Source of the DNA: Odoribacter lunatus
GTDB taxonomy: Bacteria; Bacteroidota; Bacteroidia; Bacteroidales; Marinifilaceae
DNA: 64,000 nucleotides
Assembly (NCBI RefSeq): GCF_943193135.1
Contig: NZ_CALPCZ010000001.1
Coordinates: forward strand, 248,001-312,000
Direction: 5' to 3'
The notes under the pieces are model-generated. The model saw only the letters and a list, made by a program, of their open reading frames with translations, was not told where the DNA came from and ran no database searches. Within the stretch, counting starts at the first letter, position 1; each line of letters opens with the position of its first letter. Below, piece by piece: positions 26,115-35,106 of the stretch. A program made the position numbers and the translations under genes.

Positions 26115-27290
26115 TTAGTTTAATATGATTTCGTCTATTTGCGGCCGAAGCCCGATGCGTCCGGGGAAGCCTATATATCCTTCCCCTCTTGATACATTGA
26201 TATAATGGTTGTCGTGATAATACAATCCGTCATATTCCGGATAGAGCAGCCGGGCTGGGCTCCATTTGAATTTGCCGATTTTGATGCCCATTTGCATGGC
26301 GTGGGTGTGTCCGGATAAGGTTAAAGGAATAGGATGATTGAGTATTTCAGCTCTCCAGTGGGAGGGGTCGTGTGAGAGAAGTATGACGAAGTGGTCCTCC
26401 GTATTTTCCAGTGCCTGGGACAGTTTTCCGAATCTGGGAAAGGGCGGGTTGCCCCAATTTTCCACACCGGCAATGTACAGGGTGTCATTGCCTTTGATTA
26501 TCGGTATATTGCTGTTGTTTAACATGGTGAATCCGGCATCTTTCATATTGTTGTAAAAATCTCTCATGTTATCCAGACGGGCAGTACTGTCCGGCCACTG
26601 GGTGTATAAGCCGTAGTCATGGTTTCCAGTCACAGCGTATTTCCCGTATCGGGCTTTCAGGCGGCTTAACTCTTCTATCCACGGACAGATTTCTACAGCA
26701 AAGTTATTAACCATGTCACCGGTGAAGAGTATGACGTCGGGATGCAGGCTGTTTACTTTGTCTACCAATAACGGTATCCCGGAGTAGTATACGGAATGGC
26801 TGCCTAAATGTAAATCGGAAAGTTGGATTATTTTGAAATTTTTAAAAGAAGCGGGGAGTTGTGGAAATTCAATGGATATGGTCTGTATTTTGTAGTTGTA
26901 TCGGTTGTATGTTATACTGTATAATATGGAAAGAAAGAATATTCCGGCGATGATAGTGGCGGTGTAACGTGTTTTTTTACCGGATGAATGTGATAACCGG
27001 TTTATTGGCCATGCCAGGATATTGAAGAGGATGAAAATGATTTTAGGTATATAAAACAAGATGAATATGCCTATCCAGAGGCCTACCCAATAATAACTTT
27101 CCGGTCCTTTTAAATGGGGAATATATACATAGTACAGGATGAATCCGATGATAAAAAGGAGGGAGTGAATCCCGAAAATAAAACGGCTTAAGCAGGTTCG
27201 TAAGAAGCGCTTTAGTTGAAAGTATAGGATTGAATCCGTAACTAAGATGAATAATATGCCCAATAAGAGTATGACGCTGTTACTACGCAT
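26115..27290 (-). CDS. Membrane-anchored metallophosphoesterase
   Basis: 391 residues. Four membrane segments (about 4-24, 32-55, 68-88 and 113-135) precede a calcineurin-type phosphoesterase domain with all metal motifs: IQLSDLHLGSH, LFTGDMVN, VTGNHDYG, ILLSHDP and LSGHTHAMQ. This is the YkuE-like arrangement; some relatives hydrolyse UDP-diacylglucosamine or phospholipid head groups, but the substrate here is open. The catalytic domain should face outward on the periplasmic side. It lies 44 bp upstream of the SpoIIE phosphatase gene and 19 bp downstream of fhs. Confidence 0.88.
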   Translation of the reverse strand: MRSNSVILLLGILFILVTDSILYFQLKRFLRTCLSRFIFGIHSLLFIIGFILYYVYIPHLKGPESYYWVGLWIGIFILFYIPKIIFILFNILAWPINRLSHSSGKKTRYTATIIAGIFFLSILYSITYNRYNYKIQTISIEFPQLPASFKNFKIIQLSDLHLGSHSVYYSGIPLLVDKVNSLHPDVILFTGDMVNNFAVEICPWIEELSRLKARYGKYAVTGNHDYGLYTQWPDSTARLDNMRDFYNNMKDAGFTMLNNSNIPIIKGNDTLYIAGVENWGNPPFPRFGKLSQALENTEDHFVILLSHDPSHWRAEILNHPIPLTLSGHTHAMQMGIKIGKFKWSPARLLYPEYDGLYYHDNHYINVSRGEGYIGFPGRIGLRPQIDEIILN

Positions 27291-27309
27291 CGTATTGTTT
27301 TCACTTTCG

Positions 27310-28977
27310 TTAGAATAGACCTGAAATGTGTCCTTCTTTGTCGATATCTATACGTTCTGCTGCTGGTTGGTCGGGTAGTCCCGGCATGCGCATGATGTCT
27401 CCCGTGATAGGAATGACAAAGCCTGCACCGGCAGCTATTTCGATTTGTCTGACGGTTACGATGAAATCTTTGGGGCGTCCCAAAAGTTTCGGATTGTCCG
27501 AAAGGGATTTTTGTGTTTTGGCTATGCACACGGGGAGTTTGTCTAATCCGAGTGCTTGTATTTTCTTTAAATCGTTTTTAGCTTGTGAGGTGTAGTCAAT
27601 GGCAGCAGCCCCGTATATTTCTTTTGCTATGGTCTCGATTTTCTTTTCTACACTCCAGTTCCAGTCGTAGAGGGGATGTAACTGGCAAAGACATTGTTCG
27701 GCAACTTTGGCTGTCAGTATGGCTAATTTTTCTGCTCCTTTTCCACCTTCTGCCCATACATCGGCAATTTCTACCGGAACATCCAGTTCTTTGCATTTGT
27801 TTTTTATCAATTGTAATTCGGCATCAGTATCTGAAACGAAACGGTTGATGGCGACAATAGGACAGATGTTGAATTTTTTCATGTTCTCAACATGCTTTTC
27901 CAAGTTCTCCATCCCTTTGGCGAGAGCTTCCGTGTTTTCTTCTTTTAAGGCGTCCAGTTTGACTCCTCCGTGGTATTTTAATGCCCGGACGGTGGCGACT
28001 AAGACGACGGCACTGGGATTCAAATGGGCTTTTACGCATTTGATGTCGAAGAATTTTTCCGCTCCGAGGTCAAATCCGAAACCGGCTTCCGTAACAACGA
28101 AATCGGAGAGGGAGAGACCCATTTTGGTTGCGATGACGGAATTGGTGCCTTGTGCGATATTGGCAAAAGGTCCGCCATGTATGATGGCGGGATTGCCTTC
28201 GATGGTTTGTACCAGGTTGGGCTTGATTGCTTCTTTCAGCAAGGCGGCCATTGCTCCGTGGGCTTTCAGGTCACGGGCGTATACCGGTTTCTTGTCGTAT
28301 GTGTAGCCGATGAATATATTGCCCAGTCGTTGTTTCAGGTCTTCAAAGTCTTCGGACAGGCATAGGATAGCCATGACTTCCGAGGCTGCTGTGATGTCAA
28401 AGCCTGTTTCCCGAGGAATACCCGAAGTGGTTCCACCCAAGCCGACAATGATGTGACGGAGAGAGCGGTCATTCATATCCATGACTCTCTTCCAGGTAAC
28501 GGTTCGTGGGTCGAGACCGATAGTGGATGTTTTGCTTTGTATGTTATTGTCGATTAAAGCGGATAACAGGTTGTGCGCTTTTTCTACAGCATTGAAATCT
28601 CCTGTGAAGTGGAGGTTGATGTCTTCCATAGGCAGCACCTGGGAATATCCGCCACCGGTGGCACCTCCTTTGATACCGAATACGGGCCCCAATGAGGGTT
28701 CGCGCAGGACGACGGTTGTCTGTTTCCCGATGCGGTTTAGTCCTTCGGACAGACCGATGGAAACAGTTGTTTTTCCCTCTCCGGCAGGTGTAGGGGATAT
28801 GGCTGACACTAAAATAAGATGTTTGTTCCGTATCTGCGATTCATTGATTAAATGAAGTGGAAGTTTGGCTTTGTATTTCCCGTATTGTTCAATGGTGTCC
28901 GAAGAGATGCCCAATTTTTCGGCAATTTCGGTAATGGGGCGCATTTTTACGGAATTAGCAATTTCAATGTCGGTCAT
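27310..28977 (-). CDS. fhs: Formate-tetrahydrofolate ligase
   Basis: 555 residues, the usual length. ATP-dependent synthesis of 10-formyl-THF from formate. Signatures: the P-loop-like TPAGEGKTTVSIGLSEGLN, the REPSLGPVFGIKGGATGGGYSQVLPMEDINLHF region, the FANIAQGTNSVIATK motif and VTEAGFGFDLGAEKFFDIKC. It supplies one-carbon units for purines and, with FtcD at 60039, joins the folate pool used in histidine breakdown. It starts 21 bp after the coiled-coil gene and is intact. Confidence 0.97.
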   Translation of the reverse strand: MTDIEIANSVKMRPITEIAEKLGISSDTIEQYGKYKAKLPLHLINESQIRNKHLILVSAISPTPAGEGKTTVSIGLSEGLNRIGKQTTVVLREPSLGPVFGIKGGATGGGYSQVLPMEDINLHFTGDFNAVEKAHNLLSALIDNNIQSKTSTIGLDPRTVTWKRVMDMNDRSLRHIIVGLGGTTSGIPRETGFDITAASEVMAILCLSEDFEDLKQRLGNIFIGYTYDKKPVYARDLKAHGAMAALLKEAIKPNLVQTIEGNPAIIHGGPFANIAQGTNSVIATKMGLSLSDFVVTEAGFGFDLGAEKFFDIKCVKAHLNPSAVVLVATVRALKYHGGVKLDALKEENTEALAKGMENLEKHVENMKKFNICPIVAINRFVSDTDAELQLIKNKCKELDVPVEIADVWAEGGKGAEKLAILTAKVAEQCLCQLHPLYDWNWSVEKKIETIAKEIYGAAAIDYTSQAKNDLKKIQALGLDKLPVCIAKTQKSLSDNPKLLGRPKDFIVTVRQIEIAAGAGFVIPITGDIMRMPGLPDQPAAERIDIDKEGHISGLF

Positions 28978-28998
28978 GGCTACTTATTTTAAGTGTTT

Positions 28999-29889
28999 TT
29001 AGTTTAAGAAAAATTCGGTACTGCCAATGTTTTCATTTTCACTGAATAATTCGGCGGTATATTTTCCTTTTGTCAGACTCCCGTCGTTCGGCCAATAGAT
29101 AGAAACGGGGTCTAAGCGTTCGCCTTCGTATTCAATTTCCCGTTTCGCTGAATAAGTCAGGCTGACGTTTTGGTATTTGAAGAACGATTTTTCACTGAAT
29201 GCAATTACTTTTCCGTCGGGACGGGTGAGGCGGAGGTAGATAATACGTGTCCCCCGTTTGGCTGTGATATTTTTCGGTATCACGAAATCGGCACGTAGCT
29301 GAAAGCATTTTTTCCAGTTGGTAACCCGTCCTTTTTTATTGATGGGTACTACGGTGAAGTTTTCCGCTGTCAAGGCTCCCGCGCGTGCGATGACCTCTTT
29401 CATGTCCTTCTGTTCTTTTTCTAATTTATTGTTCCGTTCTCTTACCCAAGAGATTTGTTGTTTCACCTGGGTATTTTCAGCTGTTAGCTTTTGGTTCAAT
29501 TGATTGAGGGAATCAATCTGTACAACATAACTACGTAAAACGGTTTTTAAAGTTCCGATTTCTTTTTTGTATCTGCTGATTTCCGCATACGAATTGTCTC
29601 TGAATTTCTTCATTTCCTCCAACAGGATGGCGATTTTTTCCTGTTCAACGGTGAGTTTTTCGTTTAGCGTATCGTTTGTTGATTTCAGGTTATCGTAATT
29701 GCTGCTTAAATCTGTCAGTTCCTGTTCGAGCAACTCTTTTTCTTCGTGGATGGCGGCGATGTGCTTTTTATTGGCAGAACGTTCTACCATAAAGAAAATG
29801 AATAGTACAATCAAAATGAAGCCTAATCCGGCTATAATCCAAACCAGTGTTTTGTCTTTTTTGTTTTGAATCAGCTTGTTTTCTTCCAT
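28999..29889 (-). CDS. Membrane-anchored coiled-coil protein of unknown function
   Basis: 296 residues from the ATG at 29889 (MEENKLIQNKKDK). A longer frame to 29943 overlaps a promoter -7 box at 29913-29920 and is rejected. One membrane segment (about 16-37) is followed by a long coiled coil (about 45-170, heptads such as LLEQELTDLSSNYDNLKSTND), then a globular beta-rich domain (about 180-296) with KGRVTNWKKCFQLRADFVIP and ITAKRGTRIIYLRLTRPDG. No family name is recognised. The topology places the coiled coil and domain in the periplasm. First gene of the unit leading to fhs. Confidence 0.75.
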   Translation of the reverse strand: MEENKLIQNKKDKTLVWIIAGLGFILIVLFIFFMVERSANKKHIAAIHEEKELLEQELTDLSSNYDNLKSTNDTLNEKLTVEQEKIAILLEEMKKFRDNSYAEISRYKKEIGTLKTVLRSYVVQIDSLNQLNQKLTAENTQVKQQISWVRERNNKLEKEQKDMKEVIARAGALTAENFTVVPINKKGRVTNWKKCFQLRADFVIPKNITAKRGTRIIYLRLTRPDGKVIAFSEKSFFKYQNVSLTYSAKREIEYEGERLDPVSIYWPNDGSLTKGKYTAELFSENENIGSTEFFLN

Positions 29890-29912
29890 ATTTAAGAGTG
29901 TTAAAATTGTTG

Positions 29913-29920
29913 CAAAGATA
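29913..29920 (-). promoter_or_regulatory. -7 promoter box of the coiled-coil/fhs unit
   Basis: TATCTTTG on the minus strand is an exact match to TAnnTTTG, 24 bp upstream of the chosen start. Confidence 0.6.
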
Positions 29921-30001
29921 TGATAAAGAAATGAGATTGACATCTTGATTTTGTTTTTTGCTTTTTTTTACGTAAATTGTAGTAGATTAAATCTTGGTGT
30001 C

Positions 30002-31288
30002 ATGAAGGAGGATTTTTTACAGTATGTGTGGGCGAATTCCCTTTATAAAAGAAATGAGTTTACTACTTATAACGGAAAGAAGGTGCGGGTGTTGCGAACC
30101 GGAGAGTGGAACAGGGATGCGGGACCCGATTTTTTTAATGCACGTGTTGCGGTGGATGATGTTATTTTGGCGGGGAATGTGGAAGTACATGTGAGGAGCA
30201 GCGATTGGTACCGTCACGGACATCATGAGGATGTTGCCTATAATTCGGTGGTGTTGTCCGTCGTGCAGACGGATGATGTGAGGGTGTATGATTCGTCGGG
30301 GCGGGAAATTGAATGCATTGTGCTTGAAGCGGTTGATGATTTGTATGAGGAATATGAGTATATGAAGAGTTGCCGGCAACAACCGGCATGTGCCAAGGGT
30401 CTTGAAAGTATTGAGGATAGTCGTTTTTTTATCGTCTTGCAAGGTTTGGCATTTGAACGTTTGGAAAGAAAAGTGGGAGATATGCGTCATTTGCTTGAAC
30501 AGACAGGGAATGACTGGGAGGAGTGTTTTTATCGGTTTTTGTGCAAATATTGGGCAGGCAATGTCAATTCCGCTGCTTTTTATCAGTTGGCGCAGTATTT
30601 GCCTTATAAGATTTTATTGAAATATGCCAATCGTCCGGAGATTGTGGAGGCGTTGATATTCGGTGTATCCGGGTTGCTGGAAAAGGCGGGGGACGAGGAA
30701 TATGTGCAATTGTTGAAACGGGAGTATGCTTATTACCGTGTCAAACATCAATTGATGGAAATACCTGTTCAGATGTGGCGGTTTATGCGGATTCGACCGG
30801 ATAATTTCCCGACGGTACGATTGGCATTGCTGGCGGATTTTGTTTGCCATTTTCAGATGATTGTTTCCCGATTGATGGAGGCGGAATCCCTAAAAGAAGC
30901 ATTGGCGTGTTTTGATGTGGATACATCTTCTTATTGGGATAATCATTATGCCTTTCAACGGAAATCTGTCGTGAGGAAAAAGCAGATGGGGATACGTACC
31001 CGGCAGATACTTTTAATTAATGCAGTTGTTCCTTTTTTGTTTCTGTATGCCAAAGAGCAGGGGAAAGAAGGGTTGGCGGAAAAAGCGATAAGATGGCTGG
31101 AAGAAACAGAGGCGGAAAGCAATTATATCATAGAGGCGTGGAAACGATGTGGTTTTTCTTTTGATTCCGCTTTGCAGACCCAGGCTTTGATACAATTGAG
31201 AAAGGAATATTGCGATAAGCATTTATGCCTGAAGTGCCGTATCGGGAGGGAGGTATTGAAGAATAGTTACAAGGACAACGGTATTTAA
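30002..31288 (+). CDS. DUF2851-family protein
   Basis: 428 residues from the ATG at 30002 (MKEDFLQYVWANSLYKRNEF), which matches where the family normally starts; the longer frame from 29945 adds an AT-rich stretch inside the divergent promoter region. Family signatures are TGEWNRDAGPDFFNARV, GNVEVHVRSSDWYRHGHHEDVAYN and VVLSVV in the N-terminal third, and the late LCLKCRIGREVL. The N-terminal part resembles a restriction-endonuclease-like fold but no function is established. Cytosolic. It ends in a TTAA shared with the convergent 125-residue gene. Confidence 0.85.
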   Translation: MKEDFLQYVWANSLYKRNEFTTYNGKKVRVLRTGEWNRDAGPDFFNARVAVDDVILAGNVEVHVRSSDWYRHGHHEDVAYNSVVLSVVQTDDVRVYDSSGREIECIVLEAVDDLYEEYEYMKSCRQQPACAKGLESIEDSRFFIVLQGLAFERLERKVGDMRHLLEQTGNDWEECFYRFLCKYWAGNVNSAAFYQLAQYLPYKILLKYANRPEIVEALIFGVSGLLEKAGDEEYVQLLKREYAYYRVKHQLMEIPVQMWRFMRIRPDNFPTVRLALLADFVCHFQMIVSRLMEAESLKEALACFDVDTSSYWDNHYAFQRKSVVRKKQMGIRTRQILLINAVVPFLFLYAKEQGKEGLAEKAIRWLEETEAESNYIIEAWKRCGFSFDSALQTQALIQLRKEYCDKHLCLKCRIGREVLKNSYKDNGI

Positions 31289-31662
31289 TTCTCCAGTAAA
31301 TCCAGAGCTTCTATTTTCAGTATTTCCGGAAATTGGATTTCTCTCTTCTCCAAACTGATAAACCAGTCTGTGATTTCTTCTTTGCGCAACGTGTACAATA
31401 CATCCCGGAAGCGGTCTAATTGTTCGGGGGTATATGCATCAGCGGGAATGCCTTTCATGGCGTCGAGCTCTTCATCTTCAAAATAGTCAATATGCGTATC
31501 CATTTTTTTTAGCCCTTTTTCGCATACAGCATGTGCTCCGCAGCATTCGGCATCCGGCAGGGAGGTATTTTCTGTTTCTTCTGATGTAGTACGCTTGCTA
31601 AAAAATGTAAACAGGGCTACTATGACAAGAAGCCCTGCAATTCCTATAAGGATATATAGCAT
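31285..31662 (-). CDS. Small single-span membrane protein with a Cys-rich segment
   Basis: 125 residues: one N-terminal membrane segment (2-21), a short segment with AECCGAHAVCEKG (Cys40, 41 and 47) and an acidic helical C-terminal part (EDEELDAMKGIPADAYTPEQLDRFRDVL). The cysteine cluster resembles those in small FeoB-associated proteins, but no feo gene is nearby, so I give it no function. It starts 5 bp after the coiled-coil lipoprotein and is probably co-transcribed with it. Confidence 0.65.
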   Translation of the reverse strand: MLYILIGIAGLLVIVALFTFFSKRTTSEETENTSLPDAECCGAHAVCEKGLKKMDTHIDYFEDEELDAMKGIPADAYTPEQLDRFRDVLYTLRKEEITDWFISLEKREIQFPEILKIEALDLLEN

Positions 31663-31667
31663 ACTGC

Positions 31668-32321
31668 TTATTCGTTATAGAGTTCTTTTTTCAGTAATTT
31701 TACTTGATTGTTCAGCTTGGATATTTCCTCGTCTCCCGCAGCTTTTTGTTTCCGTATCCAGGCCAGTTTTTTATTGGCTTCGTCAAGAGTTGTCTGCAAT
31801 TTTTTGTTTTCATTGCTCAACGCCTGCTGTTTGCTGTTTGCTGTTTCCAGTTCGCTTTTTAGTTTCCGGTTTTCCCATTCCAGATTCGTTTGAACTTCCG
31901 CTAAATTTTTTTTCAACTCATCACGTTGTGAGGTAAGCGCTTTTATCCGTTTTTCCAAAGAAGCGATTTTTTGGTCGGAAGTTTGGGAAGTATATTTGAT
32001 TTCATCGGCAGCGTTGTCAAGTTCGTTTTTCAGTTCGGATTGTTTGGCTTCCAGGTTTCTGAGTTTGGTATACAACTCGTCAATTGTTTTATCTTTGGCG
32101 GCATTGTTTTCCGTTAGTTGGTAACGTATTGTATTGAAGTCGTCTTTACTCTTTTGCAACTCTTTTTCAAGATTCTTTTTTTCCTTCTTTACTTGCGACA
32201 ATTCTTTGTCGATTGTTGTTTTCTGACGAGCCAGTTCGTCGAATTTCTTTTTGGAAACACAGGAGGAGAGGACTGTTGCAGACAAAAAAACTGCTAATAT
32301 GTATGAGACGTTTCTTTTCAT
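31668..32321 (-). CDS. Coiled-coil lipoprotein
   Basis: 217 residues with a signal peptide and lipobox LSSC (Cys21), followed by a near-continuous Lys/Glu-rich coiled coil (about 28-215). The mature start VSKKKFDELARQK is reminiscent of Bacteroidota lipoproteins whose SKKKF motif precedes an OmpA domain, but here no OmpA domain follows. Likely anchored in the outer membrane facing the periplasm, perhaps a spacer or tether. It is divergent from the gene at 32419 and upstream of the 125-residue membrane protein. Confidence 0.75.
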   Translation of the reverse strand: MKRNVSYILAVFLSATVLSSCVSKKKFDELARQKTTIDKELSQVKKEKKNLEKELQKSKDDFNTIRYQLTENNAAKDKTIDELYTKLRNLEAKQSELKNELDNAADEIKYTSQTSDQKIASLEKRIKALTSQRDELKKNLAEVQTNLEWENRKLKSELETANSKQQALSNENKKLQTTLDEANKKLAWIRKQKAAGDEEISKLNNQVKLLKKELYNE

Positions 32322-32353
32322 AGAGAGTTTGATTTTACTATTGTGAAAATAGC

Positions 32354-32385
32354 TTTGGTTTTAAAGATTATAATTACTTACTTTG
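32354..32385 (+). promoter_or_regulatory. Promoter of the CarboxypepD_reg-like gene
   Basis: TTTG (32354-32357), a 20-bp spacer and TTACTTTG (32378-32385, one base off TAnnTTTG) lie 33 bp upstream of the ATG at 32419 and overlap an upstream in-frame ATG at 32383, which is therefore not the start. Confidence 0.45.
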
Positions 32386-32418
32386 GGACAAATATATGAA
32401 ATAAATACCATAATTGCT

Positions 32419-33597
32419 ATGAATAAAAAAGTTCTCTCATTGTTTATTGTGCTTTTTATGTTGGTAATTGCCGTTAAAGCACAGGATGACAGTAGAATAA
32501 TTATAAAAGGAACGGTAACGGATGCTTCTAACGATATGCCGATTCCTTTCGCGAATTTAGGTGTGTTGGGAACATTGGCGGGAGTTGCTTCCAATATGGA
32601 CGGAGAGTTTGAGTTGCAGTTACCGGATAGTTACCGGGACAAAGTGATTCGGGTTTCTGTGGTAGGATACAGGCCGCAGGATATAAAAGTGGCGGAGGCC
32701 ATTGATAAGCCGGAATTGAAGATTGCCTTACAGCCGGTAGTATATACGATTCAACAGGTAGATGTGAATGCCCAGTCGTTGGTGTATCGGAAGATGCTGC
32801 GGCAGGCTGTAGATAATATAGGAAAGAATTATTTCGTTACCACTTATAGTTATCGCGGGTATTTTCAGTATTTGGTTTTTAACGAGGATGTGCAAACAGC
32901 TTCAACGGAGGCGATTGTGACGATATATGATAAAAAGGGGTATCATCGGAATTCGGTGGAAACGGCATTTAAAGAAGTGAATTACAGATATAATGAAGTA
33001 AGGAGAAGTAAGGAACCCCAATCTGTATTGGACGGCTTGACCTATTTTGATGATGTGCTGACCGCGGATATTGTCCGCAATCCCCGTAATATACTGGATG
33101 TGGCAAATGTCCGGGATTATAAGCTCACCAACAAGGGACGTTTGTTGTTTGAAGATGATTCTGTACAGGTCATTGGCTATGAAGCGATTAATCCGACGCT
33201 TTCAACTACGGGAAGCATCGGTGTGACTAAGTATTCCGGCGAAATTTATATTAATCTGAAAGATTATGCTGTATTGAAGAATAGTGTACATCTTACGGCA
33301 ACGGATTACAGTACGTTGGGAAGGAATCTGATACCAAGCGGAGAGTACGGCAAGGGAACGGTGAGTATGACAATAACCACAAATTATAAGAAATTGGGAT
33401 CCCGTTATTTCTTAAGTGGCGTGACGCTTCAGTACAGTTATGTGGAGGGAGAGGACAAGATAAGCGGTAAAATGCAATATGTGACCACACAGGTAAAGAC
33501 GACGAACCCCGAAACTGTAGAAGGGAGAATGTACTACGAAGATATAAAGTCTAATCCTAAATTTTGGGACAATTATACAGTCTATTTTGAAAATTAA
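32419..33597 (+). CDS. Secreted CarboxypepD_reg-like domain protein
   Basis: 392 residues from the ATG at 32419, which starts a signal peptide (MNKKVLSLFIVLFMLVIAVKAQ). Residues about 25-110 form a carboxypeptidase-regulatory-like beta domain (IIIKGTVTDASNDMPIPFANLGV ... VSVVGYRPQDI), the module that also precedes TonB-dependent receptors. The rest (VYRKMLRQAVDNIGKNYF, and TYSYRGYFQYLV) resembles the N-terminal half of DUF5686-type surface proteins, but the outer-membrane barrel half is missing, so this is a short relative. Probably periplasmic or surface-associated. Its terminator overlaps the end of the convergent OstA-like gene. Confidence 0.75.
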   Translation: MNKKVLSLFIVLFMLVIAVKAQDDSRIIIKGTVTDASNDMPIPFANLGVLGTLAGVASNMDGEFELQLPDSYRDKVIRVSVVGYRPQDIKVAEAIDKPELKIALQPVVYTIQQVDVNAQSLVYRKMLRQAVDNIGKNYFVTTYSYRGYFQYLVFNEDVQTASTEAIVTIYDKKGYHRNSVETAFKEVNYRYNEVRRSKEPQSVLDGLTYFDDVLTADIVRNPRNILDVANVRDYKLTNKGRLLFEDDSVQVIGYEAINPTLSTTGSIGVTKYSGEIYINLKDYAVLKNSVHLTATDYSTLGRNLIPSGEYGKGTVSMTITTNYKKLGSRYFLSGVTLQYSYVEGEDKISGKMQYVTTQVKTTNPETVEGRMYYEDIKSNPKFWDNYTVYFEN

Positions 33598-33612
33598 TCG
33601 AACGTATTAATA

Positions 33613-35106
33613 TCATTTTAGAAAAATGGCCTCTTTGTTAAGGGGCTTTTTTTCTATATGCCACTGAAAGTCTCGAAGACGGGTCTCTTCGGGATTTACT
33701 AAAAGCAGCGGACTCATACTGCCTTCCGGTTTCTGAATGAAAATAATATCTTTGACCCTGCGTTCCGATATGTAGATTTTTATATAAGCACCGGTTGCCT
33801 TATTCATGCCGATAATGGCACCTTTATCATCAGGATAATAGAGCGTTTCCCCGTTACCGTTCACATCCACCAAATGCAGTTCATTGTTTTGCAGGTGCCC
33901 AATCATGTTTCTGCCTTTGATTTGGTTGTATTTGACAGAGTCGATTTGGTTGATAATCATGGATTTTTCGAGCAAATGAAACTCTTTGATGACATTGTTT
34001 GCCAATAACATGTCAATGTTGGTGGAGGTCATTTGGTTTCCGCTAGCCCAGACAATGGGGGATCCGATAAGGTGTACCGTGGAATCGGCAACCGGAAATA
34101 CCATGGAATCGCATAATCCTTGTAAGTCGCGGCTGTAAAATTTCGTATGGTAGTAAGCCCGCATGACATTTTGCCCGGCGGTGTCTTTGGATACAGAAAG
34201 GGTATCGCCATGAATAAAAAGAGAATCCTGTTTGCCGACCAGCGTTAATAAAGCTCTGTCCGTAACAAAGGCATAATCGTTGTTTTTCAAGACCTCCCCG
34301 TAATTTCCGCCGACAATGATGTTATTGACCGTATCGTACAAATGGAGGTTGTTTTTCATGATAGCCGTACCCGTAAGACTGTCTACGGTAATTGTATCGG
34401 CTTTGGCTAAATATTCGTTATAGGTGAGGGTGTTGTTTTTGTACAATTCAGCATGGGAAGTAAGCGTATTGTACCAGCCGTCTTCCGAATAGAGGGTCCT
34501 GTTTTCGCCATAGATAGTTGTCGGACCGGTAATGAGGATGATTTTACTGTCCGTGTTGTATTTCAGCGTATCGGAAAACATCTCGTATTCCGGCGTGTAT
34601 ACTTTTACATTGTCTTTAAAAAACATCTCTTTGCTTGTCGTATAATAATATCCGACGTCGCTGATTAGGGTATTGATACTGTCTTTTAAAGTACCGGTAT
34701 TAAAATAATAGCCGACTTTTCTTTGGGCATCGTAATCCAGGAATTGTGTGGTCAGAGTAATCTTGGGGTCTTTCATGGTCACATTACGTCTGACTTTTGC
34801 CAATTGTGTATTGCCGTCGTATATCATGTAATCGCCCCACAGGTGCAGGGAATCGTTTTGAATGGCATGTACATGGCCGAATGCTTCCACATAGTTGCTG
34901 TCGGAATATTGGTACAGGCTGTCACACGACATAAGCATATTATCTTGTGTCAGTCTGACATTCCCGATGAGTTTATTCCTCTTTTGTTCCGGTTCCGGTT
35001 TGTAAAAATCGGCATGTTGTATTTTAATGACCGCTTTCTTTTGAGCAGAAAGCGGCATAAGTATACCGGAAAGACAGACAAAGAGTAGAAGAGCTTTTGC
35101 TATCAT
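33613..35106 (-). CDS. OstA/LptA-like organic solvent tolerance family protein
   Basis: 497 residues with a signal peptide (about 1-21, ending SAQ). The first about 200 residues show OstA/LptA-like beta-jellyroll repeats (RNKLIGNVRLTQDNMLMSCDSLYQYSDSNYVEAFGHV, DYMIYDGNTQLAKVRRNVTMKD); the remainder continues with similar strands, as in Bacteroidota OstA-like proteins. LptA-type proteins shuttle lipopolysaccharide across the periplasm, which is the inferred role. It follows moxR without a gap and is the last gene of the cluster starting at guaB. Confidence 0.82.
   Translation of the reverse strand: MIAKALLLFVCLSGILMPLSAQKKAVIKIQHADFYKPEPEQKRNKLIGNVRLTQDNMLMSCDSLYQYSDSNYVEAFGHVHAIQNDSLHLWGDYMIYDGNTQLAKVRRNVTMKDPKITLTTQFLDYDAQRKVGYYFNTGTLKDSINTLISDVGYYYTTSKEMFFKDNVKVYTPEYEMFSDTLKYNTDSKIILITGPTTIYGENRTLYSEDGWYNTLTSHAELYKNNTLTYNEYLAKADTITVDSLTGTAIMKNNLHLYDTVNNIIVGGNYGEVLKNNDYAFVTDRALLTLVGKQDSLFIHGDTLSVSKDTAGQNVMRAYYHTKFYSRDLQGLCDSMVFPVADSTVHLIGSPIVWASGNQMTSTNIDMLLANNVIKEFHLLEKSMIINQIDSVKYNQIKGRNMIGHLQNNELHLVDVNGNGETLYYPDDKGAIIGMNKATGAYIKIYISERRVKDIIFIQKPEGSMSPLLLVNPEETRLRDFQWHIEKKPLNKEAIFLK
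33629..33653 (+). terminator. Terminator overlapping the 3' end of the OstA-like gene
   Basis: GCCTC / GGGGC (one G-U pair in RNA) with an 8-base loop and T7 follow the gene at 32419-33597. The same bases encode the last residues of the minus-strand gene at 33613. Confidence 0.6.

Noticed and set aside
29945-30001. Upstream extension of the DUF2851 protein
   Set aside because: AT-rich, in the divergent promoter region, and before the family's normal N-terminus.
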